Assembly (NCBI RefSeq): GCF_019645875.1
Contig: NZ_CP081000.1
Span: 3,596,001 to 3,660,000, forward strand
Direction of reading: 5' to 3'
DNA: 64,000 nt
From: Mycolicibacterium senegalense
GTDB lineage: Bacteria > Actinomycetota > Actinomycetes > Mycobacteriales > Mycobacteriaceae
Shown: in pieces, positions 26,745 through 36,719 of the stretch
Layout of the letters: the number at the start of each line of letters is the position of its first letter
How positions within the stretch are numbered: the stretch's first letter is position 1
Notes under the pieces: model-generated
What the model saw: the letters and a program-made list of their open reading frames with translations, nothing else
The model's database searches: none
What the model was told of the DNA's origin: nothing
Made by a program: the position numbers and the translations under genes

Positions 26745-29033
26745 ATGCCCCAGTCGCCCACGAGCCTCGCGCATTGGGGCGCCTTCACCGCGGACGTCGC
26801 CGACGGTGACATCGCTTCCGTCAGACCGCTGATGGGCGACGCGGACCCGTCACCGTTACTCGGCAACCTGGCCGGCTCGATCCGTCACCGCTCGCGCGTG
26901 GCCGGCCCGGTGGTGCGTCGCGGCTGGCTGCGCGACGGGCCCGGGCCCAGTACCGAGCGGGGCGCTGACGAGTACGTCTCGGTGTCCTGGGATGAGCTCA
27001 CCGCGTTGCTCGCCGATGAGCTACGCCGGGTAGTCGATACCCACGGCAACGAGGCGATCTACGGCGGCTCCTACGGCTGGGCCAGCGCCGGACGCTTTCA
27101 CCATGCCCAGAGCCAAGTGCATCGTTTCCTGAAAATGCTTGGCGGCTACACGTTTTCCCGCCACTCCTACAGCTTGGGCGCCACCGGGGTGATCATGCCG
27201 AGGGTGGTCGGTACCCACGACGATCTGTTCAAGCGCTCCACGGACTGGGACGTGATCGCCGAATCGACTGATCTGCTGGTGTGTTTCGGCGGTGTCGCGT
27301 TGAAGAACACCGGCATCAATCACGGGGGCACCACGGCACATCCGGCGCGCGATGCGCTGCGCCGGTTACGTGACCGGGGCGGCCGGATCGTGTCGTTCAG
27401 TCCACTGCGCGACGACGTCGACGGCGATTGCCAGTGGCTGGCACCGATTCCCGGCACCGACGTGGCGGTGATGCTCGCGCTGGCTTACGTTCTGGCCACC
27501 GAGGGCCTGGCCGATCTCGACTTCCTCGACACGTACTGCACGGGTTATCGCCGGTTCGAGCGCTATCTCCTGGGCCGTGACGACGGCGTCGCCAAGAGCC
27601 CCCAGTGGGCATCGGCGCTCAGCGGCCTGCCTGCCGCAGAGCTCACCGCCCTGGCCCGTCGCATGGCGGCCTCCCGAACCCTGGTCACCGTCAGCTGGTC
27701 TCTGCAACGGGTCCGCCACGGCGAGCAAGCTCCGTGGATGGGGCTCACGCTTGCGGCCATGTTGGGTCAGATCGGGCTCCCCGGAGGAGGTTTCGGTCAC
27801 GGCTACGGGTCGATGAACGAGCCGGGGTTGCCCCCGCTGCGCTGCGGCCTGCCCGCTCTGCCGCAGGGCCTCAACCCGGTGCAGACCTTCATCCCGGTCG
27901 CGGCCGTCACCGACATGCTGCTGCACCCGGGGCAGCCGTTCGATTACAACGGCATGCGACTGACCTACCCCGACATCAAGTGTGTGTACTGGGCCGGCGG
28001 TAACCCGTTCCACCACCACCAGAACCTGCCCCGACTGCGTCGAGCCCTGTCGCGGGTGGACACCGTCGTGGTGCACGACCCGTACTGGACGGCGATGGCC
28101 AAGCACGCCGACATCGTCGTACCCTCGACCACCGCCTATGAACGCGAGGACTATTCGGGATCCCGTAACGACCCGCTGCTGGTCGCGATGCCCGCACTGG
28201 CGCCGCCGTATGCCGACTCCCGCGACGACTACACCACGTTCTCGGCGCTGGCCGAGCGCCTCGGCTTCGGCGAGCAGTTCACCGAAGGCCGCACAGCCCG
28301 GCAGTGGCTGGTCCACATGTATGAGAAGTGGTCGGCCGGATTGGATTTCGAGGTGCCCCGGTTCGACGAGTTCTGGGCCGCAGGCCATCTGCGCCTGCCC
28401 ACCGAGCCGGGGCTGACGCTGCTGGCCGATTTCCGGTCCGACCCCGCCGGACACCGCTTGGGAACCCCGAGCGGCCGCATCGAGATCTTCTCGCACACCA
28501 TCGACGGGTTCGGCTACGACGACTGCGCGGGCCATCCCCGGTGGTTCGAGCCGACGGAATGGCTGGGCGGCCCGCGGGCGACCCGGTATCCGTTACACCT
28601 GCTGGCCAATCAGCCGGCCGCCCGCCTGCACAGCCAACTCGACGGCGGCGCCACCAGCCGAGCCTCAAAAGTTCAAGGGCGTGAACCGATCCGGATACAT
28701 CCCGACGACGCCACGGCGCGCGGGCTCGCCGATGGCGACGTGGTGCGGGTGTTCAACGACCGCGGGGCCTGCCTGGCCGGAGTGGTGATCGACGATCGGT
28801 TGCGCCCCGCAGTGGTTCAACTGTCGACCGGGGCGTGGTTCGATCCGGCTGACCCGACCGATCCCGATTCGATGTGTGTGCACGGCAATCCCAACGTGCT
28901 CACCGAGGATGTCGGCACCTCCTCGCTGGCGCAGGGCTGCACCGGCGCGCACGTGCTGGTGGAGATCGAGAAGTTCGATGACGCGCTTCCGCCGGTGCGG
29001 GCACACGAACCCCCGGTGATCCGGTCCCGCTGA
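26745..29033 (+). CDS. bisC: BisC-like molybdopterin oxidoreductase
   Basis: A DMSO-reductase-family molybdoenzyme of 762 residues, closest to biotin sulfoxide/TMAO reductases. It has the YGGSYGWASAGRFHH cofactor segment, and the Mo-coordinating Ser is probably Ser143 in HSYSLGATGVIMPRVVG. It lacks an N-terminal Fe-S Cys cluster and a Tat signal, so it should act in the cytoplasm, reducing S- or N-oxides such as biotin or methionine sulfoxide. M. tuberculosis bisC lies elsewhere (Rv1442), so this placement beside fadE20 is a difference. The ATG follows a leader with TAAACT. Confidence 0.85.
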   Translation: MPQSPTSLAHWGAFTADVADGDIASVRPLMGDADPSPLLGNLAGSIRHRSRVAGPVVRRGWLRDGPGPSTERGADEYVSVSWDELTALLADELRRVVDTHGNEAIYGGSYGWASAGRFHHAQSQVHRFLKMLGGYTFSRHSYSLGATGVIMPRVVGTHDDLFKRSTDWDVIAESTDLLVCFGGVALKNTGINHGGTTAHPARDALRRLRDRGGRIVSFSPLRDDVDGDCQWLAPIPGTDVAVMLALAYVLATEGLADLDFLDTYCTGYRRFERYLLGRDDGVAKSPQWASALSGLPAAELTALARRMAASRTLVTVSWSLQRVRHGEQAPWMGLTLAAMLGQIGLPGGGFGHGYGSMNEPGLPPLRCGLPALPQGLNPVQTFIPVAAVTDMLLHPGQPFDYNGMRLTYPDIKCVYWAGGNPFHHHQNLPRLRRALSRVDTVVVHDPYWTAMAKHADIVVPSTTAYEREDYSGSRNDPLLVAMPALAPPYADSRDDYTTFSALAERLGFGEQFTEGRTARQWLVHMYEKWSAGLDFEVPRFDEFWAAGHLRLPTEPGLTLLADFRSDPAGHRLGTPSGRIEIFSHTIDGFGYDDCAGHPRWFEPTEWLGGPRATRYPLHLLANQPAARLHSQLDGGATSRASKVQGREPIRIHPDDATARGLADGDVVRVFNDRGACLAGVVIDDRLRPAVVQLSTGAWFDPADPTDPDSMCVHGNPNVLTEDVGTSSLAQGCTGAHVLVEIEKFDDALPPVRAHEPPVIRSR

Positions 29034-29140
29034 ACCCGTTGGGCCGCCGGCACTTCGACTGTTTCCCGGTGACGACGGCGCACCGGTGCAAAGATCCCCT
29101 CAGCGCTGACAGCGGCGTCAGCAGAAGGAGATCAGGGCCG

Positions 29141-30640
29141 ATGCGATTCTCACCCCGTTCTGCCGCCAGGTCACTGCTGGTCGGCGCGGTCGCGGTGTCC
29201 GGTTCGGTGGTCATCGGGCTGTCGCCGGCCGGTACGGCGGCCGTCGGCCTGGTGGTGGCGGTGACCCCGCTCATCGTGCCTGGCACCGGCACCCCGAACC
29301 CGCAGGATTCCAACAATTACATGGCCAATGCCGTCTCGTATTACGTGCAACCCAGCGGCGGTTGCGGGGCCGAGGCTTGCGCGGCTCCGGTGGCGGTCCC
29401 CTACATCGCTCAGTTCTGGCCCATCCCGCTCGCGGGTTGGGGCGGATTGGAGGGCGCCAAGTGGAACGTGTCGGTGGCCAGCGGAGTCACGCGGTTGACC
29501 AGCGAACTCGTCGGCACCAACAATCCCGGTGCGACGCATCCCGTGGTGGTCTTCGGCTACTCGCAGGGCGCCACCGTGGCCAGCATCGTCAAAGGCAACC
29601 TGGCAGACCTCACCGACGAGCAGAAACAGAACCTGAGCTTCGTCCTGATCGGCAATCCGAACCGCCCCGACGGCGGGCTCTTCGAGCGGCTGGCGATCCT
29701 CGGCACGGTGCCCATCCTCGACGTGACGTTCGGCCAACCGACGCCCACCGACACGGGCATCGAAACCTATGACATCGCAATGCAGTACGACGGCGTGGCC
29801 GACGCTCCCTCCTGGGTGCTCAATCCGCTCGCACTGGCGAACGCGCTGGCCGGCTTCCAGTACGTACACGGCACCTACCTGGATCCTCGGGGTGACGATC
29901 CGGCCACGGCGACACCGTACGGATACACGCCCGAGCAAGTGCGGGCCGCGATCGAGAACGCCCAGGAGAGCTGCACCGCCGCAAACCACTGCCAAAAAGT
30001 CGAGGGCAGCGACACCTACTACATCACCCTGCCGGCCAAGACCCTGCCGATCATGCAGCCACTCCTCGATCTGGCTACGGCGACCGGCACGTCGGCCCTG
30101 GTGGTTCCGCTGGTCGACCTGGTCTCACCGATGGCTCAGACCCTAATCGAAACCGTTTATACCAGAACGGATTACAGCACGCCGACACCATTTCAGCTGC
30201 TGCCCAGGTTCAACCCGGCGAAGCTGGTCACCGACCTCGTCAACGACATCCCCGAGGGCGTCCGGGCGGCGCTGAATCCCGGGCTCGACCCACTGCCGGG
30301 GTGGACAGATCCGACCGAATCCGGCGATAACACCACCACGACGATCGCCGCCAAGCCCGATCCCCGGCCGGTGCTGCGGCTGAACACCGCCGCCAAGCCG
30401 ACGACGACGGTCACCACGCCCGACGACGACGCCACCCTGGCCCAGCAGCGCCGGCTGCCGGCACTGAAAGCCTCGGCCGTCGAAGGACATCCGCTGCGTG
30501 AGGTGGCGAAGTCGCTCCGCGGCACCGTGCGCAAGGCGCTGAGTGGCCCAGACGCAGCGACAGACCGCGGCAAAACCAAAGAAAAAGCCAAAGGCAAGGC
30601 CCAGCCGGCCGGTGCCGCCGAGAAGAAGCCGGCGGCCTGA
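29141..30640 (+). CDS. Secreted PE-PPE-domain serine hydrolase
   Basis: 499 residues. A signal peptide (SLLVGAVAVSGSVVIGL) is followed by the PE-PPE (cutinase-like alpha/beta-hydrolase) domain. The nucleophile elbow is GYSQGA, and LIGNPNRPDGG and the VHGTYLDPRGD region are typical. No PE or PPE N-terminal domain is present, so this is the free-standing form, exported by the general pathway. The C-terminus is a low-complexity Thr/Lys/Pro tail. The ATG at 29141 has AGAAGGAG ten bases upstream. Lipid ester hydrolysis at the cell surface is likely but unproven. Confidence 0.83.
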   Translation: MRFSPRSAARSLLVGAVAVSGSVVIGLSPAGTAAVGLVVAVTPLIVPGTGTPNPQDSNNYMANAVSYYVQPSGGCGAEACAAPVAVPYIAQFWPIPLAGWGGLEGAKWNVSVASGVTRLTSELVGTNNPGATHPVVVFGYSQGATVASIVKGNLADLTDEQKQNLSFVLIGNPNRPDGGLFERLAILGTVPILDVTFGQPTPTDTGIETYDIAMQYDGVADAPSWVLNPLALANALAGFQYVHGTYLDPRGDDPATATPYGYTPEQVRAAIENAQESCTAANHCQKVEGSDTYYITLPAKTLPIMQPLLDLATATGTSALVVPLVDLVSPMAQTLIETVYTRTDYSTPTPFQLLPRFNPAKLVTDLVNDIPEGVRAALNPGLDPLPGWTDPTESGDNTTTTIAAKPDPRPVLRLNTAAKPTTTVTTPDDDATLAQQRRLPALKASAVEGHPLREVAKSLRGTVRKALSGPDAATDRGKTKEKAKGKAQPAGAAEKKPAA

Positions 30641-30652
30641 ACAGGCGCCCGC

Positions 30653-32062
30653 TCAGAACGTAGCGAACTCGCTCAAACTCGCGGCCAGCGCCATGGGCAC
30701 CCGTGCCTTGATGCGGGTGCCCTCGGCGGTGTGCTCGGTGGCGTCCACCCGACCGTCGGCGTGCACCCGCGCCACCAGGTCGCCCCGGTCGTAGGGAATG
30801 GTCACGTCCACCGTCGCGTCGGTGGGCGGGATCATCTCGGCCATGCGGGCCCGCAGCCGGTCCAGCCCGTCACCGGTATGCGCCGAGACGAACACCGCCT
30901 CGGGCAGCGCCCGGCGCAGCGTGGCCAGCCCGAGGTCACTCGCGGCGTCGATCTTGTTGACCACCAACAACTCCGGCGGTGGGGCGATACCGTATTCGAC
31001 GACTACGTCGTTGACCACCTGGCGGACCGCGTTGATCTGCGCCAGCGGATGCTCGTCGGAGCCGTCCACCACGTGCACCAGCAGGTCGGCATCGACCACT
31101 TCTTCCAGGGTGGACCGGAACGCCTCGACCAGCTGGGTGGGCAGGTGCCGGACGAAGCCGACGGTGTCGGTCAGCACGAAGGGCCGACCGTCGTCGAATT
31201 CACCACGGCGCGTGGTGGGTTCGAGCGTCGCGAACAACGCGTTCTCCACCAGTACGCCGGCCCCGGTCAGAGCGTTGAGCAGGCTGGACTTGCCGGCATT
31301 GGTGTAACCGACGATGGCCACCGACGCGGCGTCCGAGGACAGCCGTCGGCTGCGCTGGGTGTCGCGGATCTTCTTCATCTCACGAATCTCGCGGCGCAGC
31401 TTGGCCATCCGCTCCCGGATGCGGCGGCGGTCGGTTTCGATCTTGGTCTCGCCGGGCCCGCGGGTTCCCACACCGCCGCCGGCTCCGCCGGCGCGACCGC
31501 CGGCCTGCCGCGACATCGATTCACCCCAGCCACGCAGCCGCGGCAACATGTACTCCATCTGCGCCAGCGACACCTGCGCCTTGCCCTCGCGGCTGGTGGC
31601 GTGCTGGGCGAAGATGTCCAGGATCAGCGCGGTGCGGTCGATGACCTTGACCTTGACCACCTTCTCCAGCGAGTTGAGCTGCGCGGGCGAGAGCTCGCCG
31701 TCGCAGATCACGGTGTCGGCGCCGGTCGCCAGCACGATCTCGCGCAACTCCTGCGCCTTGCCCGATCCGATGTAGGTGGACGGGTCCGGCTTGTCGCGAC
31801 GCTGGATGAGCCCCTCGAGCACTTCGGAGCCCGCGGTCTCGGCCAGCGCGGCCAACTCGGTCAGGCTGGCATCGGCATCGGCCGCACTGCCTTCGGTCCA
31901 CACGCCGACCAGGACGACACGCTCCAGCCTCAGCTGGCGGTATTCGACCTCGGTGACGTCGGTGAGCTCGGTGGACAGCCCGGCGACGCGGCGCAAGGAG
32001 GCGCGGTCTTCCAGTGCCAGCTCGCCGGTGCTGGGTGTGAGGGGATGTTCTGGATGAGTCAT
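30653..32062 (-). CDS. hflX: GTPase HflX
   Basis: A ribosome-binding GTPase of 469 residues that splits stalled or antibiotic-bound ribosomes. The N-terminal HflX domain carries the glycine-rich loop after QAGGRAGGAGGGVGTRG; then come the G1 motif GYTNAGKSSLLN, G3 DTVGF and G4 NKID. It corresponds to Rv2725c and leads the hflX-dapF-miaA region on the minus strand, although dapF is not coupled to it (45-base gap). Mycobacterial HflX has been linked to macrolide-lincosamide tolerance. Confidence 0.94.
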   Translation of the reverse strand: MTHPEHPLTPSTGELALEDRASLRRVAGLSTELTDVTEVEYRQLRLERVVLVGVWTEGSAADADASLTELAALAETAGSEVLEGLIQRRDKPDPSTYIGSGKAQELREIVLATGADTVICDGELSPAQLNSLEKVVKVKVIDRTALILDIFAQHATSREGKAQVSLAQMEYMLPRLRGWGESMSRQAGGRAGGAGGGVGTRGPGETKIETDRRRIRERMAKLRREIREMKKIRDTQRSRRLSSDAASVAIVGYTNAGKSSLLNALTGAGVLVENALFATLEPTTRRGEFDDGRPFVLTDTVGFVRHLPTQLVEAFRSTLEEVVDADLLVHVVDGSDEHPLAQINAVRQVVNDVVVEYGIAPPPELLVVNKIDAASDLGLATLRRALPEAVFVSAHTGDGLDRLRARMAEMIPPTDATVDVTIPYDRGDLVARVHADGRVDATEHTAEGTRIKARVPMALAASLSEFATF

Positions 32063-32107
32063 ATGTACTTACAGGTTGTCACGTGCAGCGGGCCGCGCGC
32101 ACCCCGA

Positions 32108-32989
32108 TTATCCGTGGGCAGCGTTCCACCACTGTTCGGACAGCTCACCGCGGGCCACCAGCACCGACGGTCCACGCAGGTAGCTGGTCGACTCGTTGAT
32201 CGTCACGGTGACCTCCCCGCCCGGGATCCGGACCCGCAAGGTCCCGGTGTCTGTGCCTTGGTGGGCCAGCGCCGCCAGCGTGGCCGCGACCGTGCCGGTA
32301 CCGCAGGACCGGGTCTCCCCGACCCCACGCTCGTGCACCCGCATCGACACCGTGCCGTCCACCGGCACCGTCATGACCTCGACGTTGACGCCCTCCGGGA
32401 AGAGCTGCTCGTCGAAGGAGACCGGGGCACCCACATCGAGGGCCGCCAGCTCGCTCTCGGTCAGGCCGACACACGCCAGATGCGGATTACCCACGTCGAC
32501 GGCCACACCGCTGACACTGCGGCCACCGACCACCGCCGTTCCGGTGCCGAAGCGGTTGGCCTTGCCCATCTCGACGGTGACGTCGGCGGTGGTCGCTTCG
32601 ACGCTGTGCAGCACCACGGGACGGGGGCCGGCCAGCGAACCCACCACGAACTCGTCGGCGGTTTCCAGGCCGGACGCGCGTAGGTAGTGGGCGAACACTC
32701 GCACCCCGTTGCCACACATCTGCGCGATCGAGCCGTCGGCGTTGCGGTAGTCCATGTACCAGTCGCCCGCCGCCACCCCGTCGGGCAGCCGCTCGAACAC
32801 GCCGGCCGCTTGCGCGGCGCCGGCCGTCGTCACCCGCAGCACGCCATCGGCGCCCAGGCCTCGGCGGCGGTCGCACAGCGCGGCCACGGCCACCGGCGTC
32901 AGCGACAGCGCGGCGTCGAGGTCGGGCAGGACCACGAAATCGTTCTGGGTGCCGTGCCCCTTCGCGAAGGGGATCGAGCCGAAGATCAC
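32108..32989 (-). CDS. dapF: Diaminopimelate epimerase DapF
   Basis: Converts LL- to meso-diaminopimelate for peptidoglycan and lysine. The two catalytic Cys lie in MCGNGVRVF and SCGTGTVA, and [10 protein letters not shown] marks the N-terminus. The GTG at 32989 ([13 protein letters not shown]) lies 5 bases after the miaA stop and gives 293 residues, matching the family; the longer open frame would run into miaA. It is coupled to miaA on the minus strand, as in Rv2726c-Rv2727c. Confidence 0.94.
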   Translation of the reverse strand: MIFGSIPFAKGHGTQNDFVVLPDLDAALSLTPVAVAALCDRRRGLGADGVLRVTTAGAAQAAGVFERLPDGVAAGDWYMDYRNADGSIAQMCGNGVRVFAHYLRASGLETADEFVVGSLAGPRPVVLHSVEATTADVTVEMGKANRFGTGTAVVGGRSVSGVAVDVGNPHLACVGLTESELAALDVGAPVSFDEQLFPEGVNVEVMTVPVDGTVSMRVHERGVGETRSCGTGTVAATLAALAHQGTDTGTLRVRIPGGEVTVTINESTSYLRGPSVLVARGELSEQWWNAAHG

Positions 32990-32993
32990 CTGA

Positions 32994-33899
32994 TCAGGAT
33001 ACGTGCCGCCACGCCCGCAGCACGTCGTGCACCAGCCCGTCGGCCGCCCCGTCCAGCCACACCACCCGATGATCGCGGCGGAACCAGGACCGCTGCCGGC
33101 GGACATAGCGGCGGGTTCCGATGAATGTGGGCTCCCGCGCCGCCGAGCCGTCTCCCCCGGCGTCGAGGTCGGCGAGCACCTGCGCGTAACCGAGAGCCCG
33201 GGCCGCGGTGACCCCGTCGCGCAGACCCTGACCGATCAGGGCATGCACCTCGTCGACCAGTCCATCGGCGAACATGAGGTCGGTGCGCTGTTGCAGACGC
33301 TCATCGAGAGCGGTTGTGTCCCAGTCCAATCCGATGATCAGGGTGTCCCAGCGAGGCGCTCCGATGCTCGGGGCCGAGGCGGCGAACGGTTGTCCGGTGA
33401 GCTCCACCACCTCCAGTGCCCGCACGATCCGTCGGCCGTCGGTCGGCAGAATCGAGGCTCCCGCAGCGGGGTCCACTCGCGTCAGCTCGGTATGCAACGC
33501 GGCGACCCCCACCTCGGCCAGCCGCCCCTCCCAGCGGGCCCGCACCGTCGGATCGGTGGCCGGAAACGTCCACTCGTCGAGCAGCGACTGGATGTAGAGC
33601 ATCGAGCCGCCGACGATCACCGGGACCGCACCACGCGCCGCGATCGCCTCCACGTCGGCCGCGGCGTCCTGCTGGTAGCGGGCCACCGTCGCCGTCTCGG
33701 TGACATCGAGCACGTCGAGTTGGTGGTGCGGGATGCCGCGCCGCTCGGCGACCGGCAGCTTGGCGGTGCCGATGTCCATGCCGCGGTAGAGCTGCATGGC
33801 GTCGGCGTTCACGATCTCACCGCTCAATTCCTCGGCGATCGCCAATGCCAGGGCCGACTTCCCGGTGCCGGTCGGCCCGATGACCGCGATGGGCCGCAT
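32994..33899 (-). CDS. miaA: tRNA dimethylallyltransferase MiaA
   Basis: Adds the isopentenyl group to A37 of tRNAs reading UNN codons. It has the P-loop [24 protein letters not shown] and the C-terminal [12 protein letters not shown] segment. 301 residues from the ATG at 33899, which overlaps the stop of the upstream gene (ATGA) and matches the M. tuberculosis start MRP; an ATG four codons earlier is possible. MiaB, which acts on the product, is encoded 3 kb away. Confidence 0.94.
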   Translation of the reverse strand: MRPIAVIGPTGTGKSALALAIAEELSGEIVNADAMQLYRGMDIGTAKLPVAERRGIPHHQLDVLDVTETATVARYQQDAAADVEAIAARGAVPVIVGGSMLYIQSLLDEWTFPATDPTVRARWEGRLAEVGVAALHTELTRVDPAAGASILPTDGRRIVRALEVVELTGQPFAASAPSIGAPRWDTLIIGLDWDTTALDERLQQRTDLMFADGLVDEVHALIGQGLRDGVTAARALGYAQVLADLDAGGDGSAAREPTFIGTRRYVRRQRSWFRRDHRVVWLDGAADGLVHDVLRAWRHVS

Positions 33900-34585
33900 C
33901 ACGGCAGCCATTCGCCGACGAAGTAGCCGACCCCGTAGGGCGCGCCGCGGTAGAGCTCGCGGGCAGTGCCCGGCTCGGGCCAGGTCAATCCGGCCAGCAC
34001 TTGATAGGCCACCCGGCCCAGCACAGATTCGGGCAGCTCGGCCAGCCCGGCGAGATCACCGGTGGCCAGCGCGTCGTCGAGATCCTGCTGTGTGGCCACC
34101 GAATCCGGCAGGTAGCCGCCGGGTGCGGAGGGGGTGAGCGTATGCAGGCCGTCGGCGACCACGAGGACGCCGACGGGATCCGCGGATTCCTCGATGCGGG
34201 CCCGCAGGGTGCGGCCAAGGCTCATCGCCTGGTCGACCGGCTGGGTTGCGGCATAGGCGTGCACCTCGATAGCGGCATCGGGGGCCGCCTGTCCGCGGAT
34301 CCATCCGGCGATCAGGGCGCACAGCGGCAGCTCGACCGGCTCGCCGGCAGGTCCGGGGCCTAGTGCCACCCGGACGTCGACGCCGTAGCCGGCGAACGTC
34401 CCGGCACAGTCCGGTCCGTAGACCGCGTCGCAAGGCCCGACACCGACCGCCAGCCAGCGGGGCGGCAACGACGTCGCTGCAGCGGCCACCGCGGCACGCA
34501 ATCCCGCCACGTCGTCCGCGGCCGATCCCACCAGTTCGGGCACGAGAACCGGCGTGGCGGGGACGATCGCGATGGCGCTGAGCAC
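33899..34585 (-). CDS. Class III extradiol dioxygenase-like protein (Rv2728c-like)
   Basis: 228 residues, starting [18 protein letters not shown], with the fold of the class III extradiol ring-cleavage dioxygenase B subunit ([20 protein letters not shown]). The usual His ligands of the active enzymes are not all obvious, so activity is uncertain. It is translationally coupled to miaA by a 4-base overlap, an arrangement kept in M. tuberculosis (Rv2728c), which suggests a role linked to the miaA operon. The role is not known. Confidence 0.75.
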   Translation of the reverse strand: MLSAIAIVPATPVLVPELVGSAADDVAGLRAAVAAAATSLPPRWLAVGVGPCDAVYGPDCAGTFAGYGVDVRVALGPGPAGEPVELPLCALIAGWIRGQAAPDAAIEVHAYAATQPVDQAMSLGRTLRARIEESADPVGVLVVADGLHTLTPSAPGGYLPDSVATQQDLDDALATGDLAGLAELPESVLGRVAYQVLAGLTWPEPGTARELYRGAPYGVGYFVGEWLP

Positions 34586-34733
34586 GTCACCAAACTAGTT
34601 TGTCGGGGCATTGAGGCTGAAGCCGTGGGCACGCCACAGGACGACCTGCTTGAATAGCGGACAAGCGACAGCATCAGGCGCCGCGTCGCGCGGCAGATGC
34701 GCGGGCCGACCGCGCGGAGTACGAGGAGCGGAT

Positions 34734-36089
34734 ATGACAACCAGTGAGCCAGGCGGAGCCACCCCCGAGCCGACGTCCGGGCCCACGCCGAGGCCCACTC
34801 CTTCGCCTACCCCGAGGCCGGGGCCGCCGCGCCCCGTCCCCCGCCCCAGCCGGGTCGCCCCGGTGGTCGCGGTCGCGCCGACCAGCGATCCACACCGCTT
34901 CGGCCGGGTGGACGACGACGGCACGGTCTGGTTGATCAGCGGATCCGGTGAACGCGTCATCGGCTCGTGGCAGGCCGGCGATACCGAAGCGGCGTTCGCC
35001 CACTTCGGCCGGCGCTTCGATGATCTGCACACCGAGGTGGCGCTACTGGAACGCCGCCTGTCCTCGGGCACCGGCGATGCCCGCAAGATCAAGTCGGCCG
35101 CCGCCGCGCTGGCCGAAACCCTGCCCACCGCAGCGGTTCTCGGCGACGTCGACGCGTTGAGCACCCGTCTGGCAGCCATCCTCGACCACGCCGACGAGGC
35201 CGCCAAGACTGAGCGGGCCCAGCGTGACGAGCACCGGGCCGCCCAGACCGCGCGCAAGGAGGCCCTGGCGCTGGAAGCCGAGGATCTGGCCGCGAACTCC
35301 ACGCAATGGAAGGCCGCCGGTGACCGCCTGCGCGAGATCCTCGACGAATGGCGCACCATCACGGGGCTGGACCGCAAACTCGACGACGCCCTGTGGAAGC
35401 GCTACTCGGCGGCGCGCGAGACCTTCAACCGGCGCCGCGGATCGCACTTCGCCGAGCTCGACCGCGGCCGCGCCGGCGCCCGCCAGGTCAAGGAGGCGCT
35501 GTGCGAGCAGGCCGAGCAGCTGTCCGGCTCGACCGATTGGGGCGCCACCGCGGCGGCCTTCCGCGACCTGCTTACGCAATGGAAGAACGCGGGGCGCGCC
35601 GCCAAGGATGTCGACGATGCGCTGTGGCACCGGTTCAAGGCTGCTCAGGACACGTTCTTCGGCGCCCGCAACGCCGCCAACGCCGAACGCGATGCCGAGT
35701 TCAAAGCCAATGCCGCCGCCAAGGAGGCGCTGCTGGCCGAGGCCGAGAAGATCGACACCACCGATCTCGACGCCGCCCGCGCGGCGTTGCGGACCATCGG
35801 CGACAAGTGGGACGCGATCGGCAAGGTTCCCCGTGAACGCGCCGCCGACCTGGAACGACGGCTGCGCGCCGTGGAAAAGAAGGTTCGCGACGCGCCGGCC
35901 GGTGGCGTCGATCCGGAAGCCAAAGCTCGTGCCGACCAGTTCCGGTCCCGTGCCGAGCAGTTCGAACGGCAGGCGGAGAAGGCGGAGGCCGCCGGGCGGG
36001 CCAAGGATGCGGCCGAGGCCAGGGCGAGCGCCGAGCAGTGGCGCCAGTGGGCCGACGCGGCGGCCGCCGCGCTCGGGGAGCGCAACTAG
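34734..36089 (+). CDS. DUF349-domain coiled-coil protein (Rv2731-like)
   Basis: 451 residues. A Pro/Thr-rich N-terminus ([17 protein letters not shown]) is followed by about three DUF349 repeats, each with W-x-aromatic patterns such as [23 protein letters not shown] and [23 protein letters not shown]. The C-terminal coiled coil is rich in Ala, Glu and Arg. It is cytoplasmic and alpha-helical. The ATG at 34734 has ACGAGGAGCG upstream. It corresponds to Rv2731; the function is unknown. Confidence 0.83.
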   Translation: MTTSEPGGATPEPTSGPTPRPTPSPTPRPGPPRPVPRPSRVAPVVAVAPTSDPHRFGRVDDDGTVWLISGSGERVIGSWQAGDTEAAFAHFGRRFDDLHTEVALLERRLSSGTGDARKIKSAAAALAETLPTAAVLGDVDALSTRLAAILDHADEAAKTERAQRDEHRAAQTARKEALALEAEDLAANSTQWKAAGDRLREILDEWRTITGLDRKLDDALWKRYSAARETFNRRRGSHFAELDRGRAGARQVKEALCEQAEQLSGSTDWGATAAAFRDLLTQWKNAGRAAKDVDDALWHRFKAAQDTFFGARNAANAERDAEFKANAAAKEALLAEAEKIDTTDLDAARAALRTIGDKWDAIGKVPRERAADLERRLRAVEKKVRDAPAGGVDPEAKARADQFRSRAEQFERQAEKAEAAGRAKDAAEARASAEQWRQWADAAAAALGERN

Positions 36090-36092
36090 CGG

Positions 36093-36719
36093 CTAGGCCT
36101 GGTCCGGCTTCTCACCGGGTGAGTCGGTCTCGGTGCCGTCGGGCTCAGGTGCTTGGGTCTTCGGGATGTCGAGGACTCCGCGTTGCTGCTGTTCTGCGGC
36201 CTGGCGGCGGCGCTCCTCTTCGGCTGCCAACTGCATCGCGGTGCGTGACCACACCACCCGCGCCCAGTGGAACGTCAGCACGATCACCGCCAGCCAGCCG
36301 ATGATCAGCCCGATGCCGGGGCCGGGATAGCCGACAGCGGTCTGCCGTGACCACACGGCCAGCATTCCGAGCGCGCTGGCCACTGCCGAACCCGCCAGCG
36401 CCACCCAGGCCAGCGCCCAGCGGCGGGTGATCAGCGCCAGCGTCGAGAAGCCGACCGAGAAGACCAGCGCCAGCCAGGTGAACACCCGTGACGGCAGGGA
36501 GATGCCGTCAGCGACGGCGGTGGCGTCACCCACGAGAACGTCGAAGCCCTTGCTGGACCCGGTGTGCGGCAGCACGAACGACAGCAGCACCACGAACACC
36601 AGGATCGCGACGACCATGGCGCGCGGGCCGGAGTCGAACTCCCGGGTGACCTTCCGTTCGACGGCGGCGAGGTCGTCCTTGAACGGCTCGAAGTCGCTTT
36701 CCTTGCTCAACAGCCACAT
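36093..36719 (-). CDS. Conserved membrane protein (Rv2732c-like)
   Basis: 208 residues: a cytoplasmic N-terminus, four hydrophobic helices ([76 protein letters not shown]) and a charged tail with [14 protein letters not shown]. It overlaps the 3' end of miaB by 13 bases and is probably co-transcribed with it, as Rv2732c is with Rv2733c. The function is not evident from the sequence. Confidence 0.8.
   Translation of the reverse strand: MWLLSKESDFEPFKDDLAAVERKVTREFDSGPRAMVVAILVFVVLLSFVLPHTGSSKGFDVLVGDATAVADGISLPSRVFTWLALVFSVGFSTLALITRRWALAWVALAGSAVASALGMLAVWSRQTAVGYPGPGIGLIIGWLAVIVLTFHWARVVWSRTAMQLAAEEERRRQAAEQQQRGVLDIPKTQAPEPDGTETDSPGEKPDQA

Noticed and set aside
25360..26832. 490-codon open frame antisense to fadE20
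   Set aside because: Shadow of FadE20; no motif and no ribosome site.
30731..32683. 650-codon open frame antisense to hflX and dapF
   Set aside because: Spans two well-supported genes and has the His/Arg/Gln-rich shadow composition.
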